Below, piece by piece: positions 58,588-64,000 of a stretch of DNA of 64,000 bases. The notes beneath the pieces were generated by a model. That model saw only the letters and a list, made by a program, of their open reading frames with translations. It was not told the DNA's origin and searched no databases. Position 1 is the stretch's first letter. Every line of letters starts with the position of its first letter. The position numbers were made by a program, and so were the translations under genes. Source of the DNA: Altericroceibacterium xinjiangense. GTDB taxonomy: Bacteria > Pseudomonadota > Alphaproteobacteria > Sphingomonadales > Sphingomonadaceae. The DNA is taken from NCBI RefSeq assembly GCF_003958635.1, contig NZ_RSEK01000005.1, positions 1 through 64,000 of the forward strand, in the 5' to 3' direction.

Positions 58588-59283
58588 ATGATGCGCTGGA
58601 TTCTCACGATCGTTCTTGCCCTTGTCGGGGGATTTGCCGGTGCCGCACTGTGGGACCAGACCCCCTGGGCGGGCAACTCCACCCGCGCGTACCTGCTGGC
58701 TAACCCCGAAGTCCTGCCTGAAGCGATCGCGCTGCTCCAGCAGCGGCAGCAATCCTCGCAGATTGCGCCGGTCCGGGCGGAACTGCAACGGCCCTTCCCC
58801 GGCGCGGTGCTCGGCAACCCGAACGGCGACGTCACCCTGGTCGAATTCACCGACTACGCCTGCGGGTACTGCCGGCAAAGCGTGGAAGACGTAAAGGCGC
58901 TGATCGCGGCCAATCCCGATCTCAAGGTCGTTGTGCGGGAATACCCGATCCTTGCGCCGGAAAGCGCGGACGCGGCGCGCATGGCGCTCGCCGCCGCGCA
59001 GCAGGGCCGCTACGCCGCATTCCACGATGCGATGTTCCGGCTCGGTCCGCCGTCGGCCGAAACCATTGCGCAGGCCGCGCGGGAGGCCGGAGTCGACGTG
59101 CCCCGAGCGCAGGAGGCAATCGCTTCAGGCGTGTTCGACCGGCAGCTGCAGGAAAACGTGCAGCTCGCCACCCGGCTCGGGTTCCAGGGAACGCCGACCT
59201 GGGTCATCGGAGACCGGGCGATTGCCGGCGCGGTGGGCCAGGCGACGCTTGCCGAGGCTATCGAGCAGGAGCGCAGCTCCTGA
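58588..59283 (+). CDS. DsbA-family thiol oxidoreductase, membrane-anchored
   Basis: 231 residues. An N-terminal anchor or signal (residues 3-21) leads to a thioredoxin fold with active site C92-G-Y-C95 (FTDYACGYC) and the cis-Pro in FQGTPTWVIG. It resembles ScsC/BdbD-type DsbA proteins that form or isomerise disulphides in the periplasm. The 10-bp gap to the M48 gene suggests co-transcription. Confidence 0.9.
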   Translation: MMRWILTIVLALVGGFAGAALWDQTPWAGNSTRAYLLANPEVLPEAIALLQQRQQSSQIAPVRAELQRPFPGAVLGNPNGDVTLVEFTDYACGYCRQSVEDVKALIAANPDLKVVVREYPILAPESADAARMALAAAQQGRYAAFHDAMFRLGPPSAETIAQAAREAGVDVPRAQEAIASGVFDRQLQENVQLATRLGFQGTPTWVIGDRAIAGAVGQATLAEAIEQERSS

Positions 59284-59363
59284 AGCGGCTCGCTCTTTCC
59301 GCCTCCGGCCGGTCGCGGAACCCTGCGCCGGATCGGTTTTCTTCGGCCACCCGCAGACCGGGC

Positions 59364-60545
59364 ATGCTGCCCTTCCGCCCGATCCCGTTTTTCGCGGACA
59401 AGAACCGCGCTTTCTGGCGCCTGCAGTTCATCGGCTGGGGCGGAGCGTTCCTGCTGCGGGCGATCACCAGCATCGCCAACGGAAAGCCGCTGTCCTTCCT
59501 GGTGCTGGTGCTGATTGCGTCGATCGCCGGTTTTTCGGTCACGCTGGTGCTGTCGGTGATCTACGGCAAGCTGATCCGCCGCCGGCCGCTGGTCACCTGG
59601 GGCGTCACCGCGCTGGCGCTGGCCGCCGCCGTCGGGATTTCCGCCTTCATCAACGGCTGGACGCTCAGCCTCTATCAGGCCGATAGCCAGTCCAGCTTCG
59701 CCCAGCTGGTGATCGGGGTGTTCTATATCGACCTGACGCTGCTCGGCGCGTGGTCGGCGCTTTACTACGCGATCAACTACTACCTGCAGGTCGAAGAACA
59801 GGCGGACCGGCTGGAACGGCTGGAAGCACAGGCCACCAGCGCGCAGCTGGCGATGCTGCGTTACCAGCTCAACCCGCATTTCCTGTTCAACACGCTGAAC
59901 TCGATTTCCACCTTGGTGCTGCTCAAGCAGACAGAGCCCGCGAACGCCATGCTCACCCGCTTGTCCAGCTTCCTGCGCCACACGCTGGTCAGCCAGCCGG
60001 GCGGCAAGGTGTCGGTCGCGCAGGAAATAGAGACGCTCAAGCTCTATCTCGACATTGAGCGGATGCGGTTCGAGGAACGGCTGCGAACCCATTTCCGCAT
60101 CGATCCGGCCGCCGCCGGCGCGCAGATCCCGTCGCTGCTGCTGCAGCCTCTGGTAGAAAACGCGATCAAGTACGCGGTCTCCCCGCAGGAGGAAGGCGCG
60201 CGGATCAGCATTCTTGCCCAGGCGATCGGGCCGCATCTACGCGTGACGGTTTCCGACACCGGCCCCGGCGCGCAAGCCGGCCGCCCCGGGGAAGGCGCGC
60301 AAAGCTATCTCGGGACGCAGGCGGTCTCCACCGGGGTCGGCCTCGCCAACATCCGCAACCGGCTGCAGCAGGCTTACGGAGAGGATCACCGGTTCGAAAT
60401 CCGCACGCCGCCAGAGGGCGGATTCACCGTGATCGTCGAGATTCCGCTTGAGGAAGCCGAGAAGGACGAACCGTTTTCGAAACCGACTGGGCAGACGTCC
60501 GTTACCGCAATGCCCCGTTCGCGGGCACTGGGATTTGATGCATGA
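59364..60545 (+). CDS. LytS/YehU-type sensor histidine kinase
   Basis: 393 residues. Four membrane spans (about 20-145) then a His_kinase domain with H172 in YQLNPHFLFNTLNS and the ATPase domain (LLQPLVENAIKYA, GVGLANIRNRL). Such kinases partner LytTR regulators. The C-terminal tail (about 370-393) is extra. The regulator gene overlaps by ATGA. No clear sensory domain besides the membrane part. Confidence 0.92.
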   Translation: MLPFRPIPFFADKNRAFWRLQFIGWGGAFLLRAITSIANGKPLSFLVLVLIASIAGFSVTLVLSVIYGKLIRRRPLVTWGVTALALAAAVGISAFINGWTLSLYQADSQSSFAQLVIGVFYIDLTLLGAWSALYYAINYYLQVEEQADRLERLEAQATSAQLAMLRYQLNPHFLFNTLNSISTLVLLKQTEPANAMLTRLSSFLRHTLVSQPGGKVSVAQEIETLKLYLDIERMRFEERLRTHFRIDPAAAGAQIPSLLLQPLVENAIKYAVSPQEEGARISILAQAIGPHLRVTVSDTGPGAQAGRPGEGAQSYLGTQAVSTGVGLANIRNRLQQAYGEDHRFEIRTPPEGGFTVIVEIPLEEAEKDEPFSKPTGQTSVTAMPRSRALGFDA

Positions 60546-61336
60546 CCATTCGAACACTTATCGTAGATGACGAAAAGCTCGCCATCCAAGGACTCCAGCT
60601 CAGGCTGGAGAAGTTTCCCGATGTCGAAGTGATCGGCACTTGCGCCAACGGCCGCGAGGCGATCCGCACGATCAAGACGGAAAAGCCCGATCTTGTTTTC
60701 CTCGACATCCAGATGCCGGGGTTTGACGGCTTCTCGGTCGTCAAGGGCGTGATGGAGATCGATCCGCCGCTGTTCGTCTTCGTCACCGCGTATCAGGAAC
60801 ACGCGATCCGCGCGTTCGAGGCGAACGCCGTCAACTACCTGATGAAGCCGGTGGACGAGGACAAGCTGGCCGACACGCTTGAGCGGGTCCGCACGCGCCT
60901 TGCCGAAAAGCGTTCGGCGGAAGAAGCGGAAAAGCTGAAGGACGTACTCGCCGAAGTTGCGCCCGACGCGATCGAGAACCTCTCGGCCGAAGACGAAAGC
61001 GCCAGCCGGTACGAAAAGCTGATCAACGTGAAGGACCGGGGCCAAATCTTCCGGGTCGATGTCGACACGATCGAGCACATCGAGGCCGCTGGCGACTACA
61101 TGTGCATCTACACTGGCGATAATTCGCTGATCCTGCGCGAGACGATGAAGGACCTCGAACGGCGGCTCGATCCGCGGGTGTTCCAGCGCGTCCACCGCTC
61201 GACCATCGTCAATCTCGACCAGGTTCGCCAGGTAAAGCCGCACACCAACGGCGAGTGCTTCCTGGTGCTCGATTCGGGTGCCGAGGTGAAAGTCAGCCGC
61301 TCCTACCGCGACGTGGTGGCCCGCTTCGTACACTGA
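60542..61336 (+). CDS. LytTR-family response regulator
   Basis: 264 residues. Receiver with D55 in FLDIQMPGF; LytTR DNA-binding domain at about 160-264 (FRVDVDTIEHIEAAGDYMCI, FQRVHRSTIVNLDQVRQV, VKVSRSYRDVVARF). Coupled to the kinase by ATGA. Targets unknown. Confidence 0.94.
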   Translation: MTIRTLIVDDEKLAIQGLQLRLEKFPDVEVIGTCANGREAIRTIKTEKPDLVFLDIQMPGFDGFSVVKGVMEIDPPLFVFVTAYQEHAIRAFEANAVNYLMKPVDEDKLADTLERVRTRLAEKRSAEEAEKLKDVLAEVAPDAIENLSAEDESASRYEKLINVKDRGQIFRVDVDTIEHIEAAGDYMCIYTGDNSLILRETMKDLERRLDPRVFQRVHRSTIVNLDQVRQVKPHTNGECFLVLDSGAEVKVSRSYRDVVARFVH

Positions 61337-61344
61337 TTTGGTTG

Positions 61345-61438
61345 GCCTCAAGCGCCGGCGCGGGCATCCGCCCGCTTGGCTTTCCCCGCGCCTGCGGCGC
61401 TGCGGGCGGCCGTTCGGCCTTGCGGGCCGCTGGTCGCG
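61345..61438. repeat. 94-bp structured repeat, copy 1
   Basis: Begins gcctcaagcgccggcgcggg. Internal inverted repeats: gcgggc/gcccgc (61360-61375), gcgcc/ggcgc (61388-61400) and gcggcc/ggccgc (61406-61430). It differs from copy 2 at three positions by direct comparison. Confidence 0.9.
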
Positions 61439-61450
61439 AGGTTTGTATTT

Positions 61451-61544
61451 GCCTCAAGCGCCGGCGCGGGCATCCGCCCGCTTGGCTTTCCTCGCGCCTG
61501 CGGCGCTGCGGACCGCCGTTCGGCCTTGCGGGCCGCTGGTCGCG
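61451..61544. repeat. 94-bp structured repeat, copy 2
   Basis: Direct repeat of copy 1 with period 106. The differences are C to T in the cttcc/ccgcg part and two changes (GCG to ACC) that destroy the third inverted repeat. Same orientation as copy 1. Confidence 0.9.
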
Positions 61545-61663
61545 GCCCGGGTTCTGCTGTTCGGAGGTTTTAGCCGCTTGATCGGCTGCCTTGAGCTTGT
61601 GGAAGGGCCGTCTTTCCGCCACCGGACGACGCAGAAGTCCTACTACCTGCGAGGGGCCACGTG

Positions 61664-62518
61664 ATGTTTCAGCTCGAACACTTCGACCTTTCCCGCTTCG
61701 TCCGCGAAACGCTGGCGGAAGACTTGGGTGAGGGCATTTCGGGCGGCGGCCGGGACGTTACCGCGGAAAGCGTCATTCCGGCCGATGCTCGCTTTTCCGG
61801 AGTGATGGACAGCCGCGATCCGATCACCGTTGCGGGGCTGCCGATCGCCGCCGCGTTTTTCCGCACGCTCGATCCCGCCATGGAGATCGAGCTTCTGGCC
61901 GACGAAGGCCAGAGCGTCCCGGCTGGAACCAAGCTGATGCGCCTTTCCGGAAACGCCCGGGCCATGCTGACGGCGGAGCGCAGCGCGCTCAACAGCGTGC
62001 AGCACCTTTCCGGCATCGCCACCCTTACGCGCCGCTATGTCGATGCGATGGAGGGCAGCGCGGTCCTGCTCGACACCCGCAAGACGATCCCCGGCCTGCG
62101 CGTGCTGGAAAAGTATGCCACCCGAATGGGCGGTGCGCAAAACCATCGCATGGGCCTCTGGGACGCAGCGATGATCAAGGACAACCACATCCTCGTCGCC
62201 GGCAGCGTGGGCGAAGCCGTCGGCCGCGCGCGTAATGCCGGGGTGGCGCGGATCATCTGCGAGGTCGACCGGATCGACCAGATCGAGCCCGCGCTGGTTG
62301 CCGGAGCCACGCACATCCTGCTCGACAACATGGACCCGGCGAGCTTGCGCGAATCGGTTTCCCTGATCGCCGGACGGGCTCAGACCGAAGCGTCTGGCGG
62401 CGTAACGCTGGACACGATCGGCGCGATTGCCGCCAGCGGGGTCGATTTCGTCTCGGTCGGCCGCCTGACGCAAAGCGCCCCTGCGGCCGACATCGGGCTC
62501 GACTTCACACCGCTGTGA
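61664..62518 (+). CDS. nadC: Nicotinate-nucleotide pyrophosphorylase (carboxylating)
   Basis: 284 residues from ATG 61664. Quinolinate phosphoribosyltransferase of de novo NAD synthesis. Key blocks: TAERSALNSVQHLSGIAT, DTRKTIPGLR, NHRMGLWDAAMIKDNH and EASGGV. Length and pattern match the family. The preceding GTG is a less likely start. Neither nadA nor nadB is nearby. Confidence 0.95.
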   Translation: MFQLEHFDLSRFVRETLAEDLGEGISGGGRDVTAESVIPADARFSGVMDSRDPITVAGLPIAAAFFRTLDPAMEIELLADEGQSVPAGTKLMRLSGNARAMLTAERSALNSVQHLSGIATLTRRYVDAMEGSAVLLDTRKTIPGLRVLEKYATRMGGAQNHRMGLWDAAMIKDNHILVAGSVGEAVGRARNAGVARIICEVDRIDQIEPALVAGATHILLDNMDPASLRESVSLIAGRAQTEASGGVTLDTIGAIAASGVDFVSVGRLTQSAPAADIGLDFTPL

Positions 62519-62582
62519 TCTCCCTGATCTTGTGCGCAAGGCGCAGGCGCGGGATAAGCTGAAGAAAACCACCGGGAGGGAA

Positions 62583-63017
62583 ATGCCGATGCGGCCTCAT
62601 TCCATCGTTATGTTCGAACGCCTGTTCCTCGCCGCCATGGCGCTCAACGTCTTGGGGTTCGTCTTCAGCTATCAGGCTGTGGCCGACGAGCTGGCCCGCC
62701 AGCCCGGCTTGTCGGAACTCGGCCTTACCGGCGGATTCGCGATTGGCGTGTTCTCCCTCAGCCTGGCGGTTTACCTGCTGCTGTGGTTCCTGATCGCGCG
62801 CAAGGGATCGGCAATCGCCAAGTGGATCCTGATCGCACTCGTCGCGATCGGACTGACAACGCTCCCCTCTGCCCTCTCCGCGCCCTTCACCTGGGGCACC
62901 GTCTTCGGCCTGCTGGTCACCGCACTGGAAGTGGCCGCGCTCGTTTTCCTGTTCCGCGAGGACGCGAAGGCCTGGCTGCGGCGAGAGGACCCGGCCGACC
63001 CTCCCGGGCTGGACTAA
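62583..63017 (+). CDS. Small integral membrane protein, unknown function
   Basis: 144 residues from ATG 62583, with GGGAGGG 4-5 bp upstream. Four hydrophobic segments (about 10-32, 48-68, 76-96, 104-125) and a charged tail (RREDPADPPG). I recognise no named family. The extra 17 residues possible from GTG 62532 precede the ribosome site and are rejected. Confidence 0.7.
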   Translation: MPMRPHSIVMFERLFLAAMALNVLGFVFSYQAVADELARQPGLSELGLTGGFAIGVFSLSLAVYLLLWFLIARKGSAIAKWILIALVAIGLTTLPSALSAPFTWGTVFGLLVTALEVAALVFLFREDAKAWLRREDPADPPGLD

Positions 63018-63029
63018 CGCCGGATCCTA

Positions 63030-63479
63030 TCAGCGCCGTTCCGCGAAGAAAGCCCGCAGCAGGCGGGCTGCTTCCTCTTCCCCGATGCCGGAGTAGACGT
63101 CCGGTCGGTGGGACAGGAAATCGTACAAGTGCGGCCCATGGTGGACCGCACCGCCCTTGGGATCGGGAGCCGCGAAGTACAGCCGCCGGATGCGGGCGTG
63201 GGAAATCGCGCCCGCGCACATCGCGCACGGTTCCAGCGTGACCCACAAGTCGCACCCGTCGAGCCGTTCGTTGCTCAGCTTCTCGCCGGCCCGCCGCAGC
63301 GCGAGGATTTCGGCATGGGCCGTCGGATCGGCCAGCGCGCGAGGGAGGTTGTGCCCTTCGGCAATCACCGTGGTGCCGCGCGTGACCACCGCGCCTACCG
63401 GCACTTCACCGGCCAGGGCGGCTTGCCGCGCCAGTTCGATCGCGCGGCGCATCGGAGGAGGGAGCGGCCATCGGCTCAC
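63030..63479 (-). CDS. tadA: tRNA-specific adenosine deaminase
   Basis: 149 residues. Zinc site of the cytidine-deaminase fold: H55-A-E57 and P84-C85-x2-C88 (TLEPCAMCAG). Deaminates A34 of tRNA-Arg(ACG) to inosine. Pattern and length match bacterial TadA; guanine deaminases are longer or lack GVGAVV...NLPR. Divergent from rpmB. Confidence 0.92.
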   Translation of the reverse strand: MSRWPLPPPMRRAIELARQAALAGEVPVGAVVTRGTTVIAEGHNLPRALADPTAHAEILALRRAGEKLSNERLDGCDLWVTLEPCAMCAGAISHARIRRLYFAAPDPKGGAVHHGPHLYDFLSHRPDVYSGIGEEEAARLLRAFFAERR

Positions 63480-63528
63480 AAAGGGCGAGCTAGCGATTCA
63501 ACGCGGCTTGCGCAACCGGCGCAAAACT

Positions 63529-63557
63529 TGACGCCGCGCCCTGCGGGAGCTAAGGGC
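63529..63557 (+). promoter_or_regulatory. Probable promoter of rpmB
   Basis: TTGACG (63529-63534), 17-base spacer, TAAGGG (63552-63557), about 40 bp before rpmB ATG. The CTTGAC -35 with a weak -10 is the usual look of strong alphaproteobacterial housekeeping promoters. Confidence 0.5.
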
Positions 63558-63597
63558 CCCGCTTTCCATCACGCTTTTGCATTCGAGAGAAAACCAA

Positions 63598-63885
63598 ATG
63601 TCGCGCATCTGCGAACTGACCGGCAAGGGCCGCCAAGTCGGCCACAATGTGAGCCACGCCAACAACAAGACCAAGCGGGTCTTCCTGCCGAACCTGCAGA
63701 ACGTGACCCTGCTGTCCGAAAAGCTGGACCGCAGCTTCAAGTTCCGCGTCTCGACGCAAGGGCTTCGCTCCGTCGAACACAACGGCGGACTGGACAACTG
63801 GCTGCTCAAGACGGCGGAAGCCAAGCTTTCCCCGCGCGCCCGCAAGGTGAAGCGCGAGCTGGCCAAGGTCAACCAGGCAGCCTGA
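63598..63885 (+). CDS. rpmB: 50S ribosomal protein L28
   Basis: 95 residues from ATG 63598. [34 protein letters not shown]... is a clear L28, with a C-terminal extension of the alphaproteobacterial type. One cysteine only, so no zinc motif. Preceded by a CTTGAC-type promoter and GAGAGAAAA leader; a strong terminator follows. Confidence 0.97.
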   Translation: MSRICELTGKGRQVGHNVSHANNKTKRVFLPNLQNVTLLSEKLDRSFKFRVSTQGLRSVEHNGGLDNWLLKTAEAKLSPRARKVKRELAKVNQAA

Positions 63886-63922
63886 TTCCGGCCGCATTGC
63901 GGCGGAAGTGGGAGTATTGCAG

Positions 63923-63950
63923 GCGCGCGGGGGCACCCTCGCGCGCTTTT
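63923..63950 (+). terminator. Intrinsic terminator of rpmB
   Basis: gcgcgcggggg pairs with ccctcgcgcgc (11-bp with one G-U, very small loop), followed by TTTT (63947-63950). It lies 38 bp after the rpmB stop. Confidence 0.75.
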
Positions 63951-63955
63951 GCGCG

Positions 63956-64000
63956 TCAGCGCGGCGGAACCTGCCAGCGCAGCTTGACCAGCAGCGTACG
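63956..64000 (-). CDS. C-terminal end of a gene entering from beyond the window
   Basis: The minus-strand frame from the window edge reads RTLLVKLRWQVPPR then TGA at 63958-63956. The alternation of hydrophobic and polar residues suits a final beta strand, possibly an outer-membrane protein, but 14 residues are too few to name it. It would end convergent with rpmB. Confidence 0.4.
   Translation of the reverse strand, partial: RTLLVKLRWQVPPR

Larger units (their letters stand above)
61337..61663. other. 327-bp intergenic region with duplicated repeat
   Basis: Contains two copies of a 94-bp GC-rich element. The 119 bases after the second copy contain no repeat and no frame that I trust; the nadC ribosome site is probably GAGG about 10 bp before its ATG. 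Confidence 0.7.

Overview
The window is GC-rich chromosomal DNA with almost no non-coding space. Gene content and protein style point to an alphaproteobacterium of the order Sphingomonadales, most likely Erythrobacteraceae. The indicators are the RibA with a degenerate RibB-like N-terminus, the short DEDD-type RNase D next to lptC-lptA, MmcB, an HWE-family sensor kinase, a DUF2141 protein, and a L33 without zinc cysteines. I base this on family knowledge, not on a search. No tRNA, rRNA, CRISPR array or prophage is visible.

Layout. (1) 1-4236 is the only accessory-looking part. It holds the 3' end of an IS5-type transposase, then a GDP-fucose exopolysaccharide locus on the minus strand (gmd, a family 4 glycosyltransferase with a C-terminal frameshift, a wrecked family 2 glycosyltransferase, fcl). 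Gmd plus Fcl make GDP-L-fucose from GDP-mannose; the two damaged transferases suggest a decaying or misassembled locus. (2) 4393-8624 carries rnd-lptC-lptA (LPS export), ung, a MarR regulator and pfkB. (3) 8654-18125 carries gltD/gltB (glutamate synthase), an intracellular PHB depolymerase with a dyad in its upstream region, and an MsbA-like ABC exporter. (4) 18271-26000 carries an M13 peptidase, uppP, a GlsB-type stress membrane protein whose ribosome binding site lies in a hairpin, a lipoprotein, ribA-xth, lolA and rpmG. (5) 25222-29231 is one tightly overlapping minus-strand operon: pabB-pabC fusion, aminotransferase, RluA-type pseudouridine synthase, arfB. (6) 29394-40408 has an M1 aminopeptidase, an EF-hand protein with a two-component system, divergent pepP and ptrB, a thioesterase and ald. 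(7) 40554-49946 has small membrane and hydrophilic proteins and the operon thiE-like/ftsK/DUF389/coiled-coil protein, then yggS and glnD. (8) 50074-64000 has lgt-midA, an HWE kinase, a run of plus-strand envelope and maintenance genes (esterase, lipoprotein, mmcB, desaturase, DUF2141, M48 peptidase, DsbA-like), a LytS/LytTR pair, a 94-bp repeat in two copies, nadC, tadA and rpmB.

Most genes are housekeeping. The observations most worth following are a possible ~66-nt small RNA between lolA and xth, the Shine-Dalgarno-sequestering hairpin before the GlsB gene, the duplicated 94-bp structured repeat before nadC, the indels in the fucose locus, a CTG-only start for ribA, and a ThiE-like protein without the usual substrate-binding residues ahead of ftsK. 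I found no convincing new defence or mobile system.
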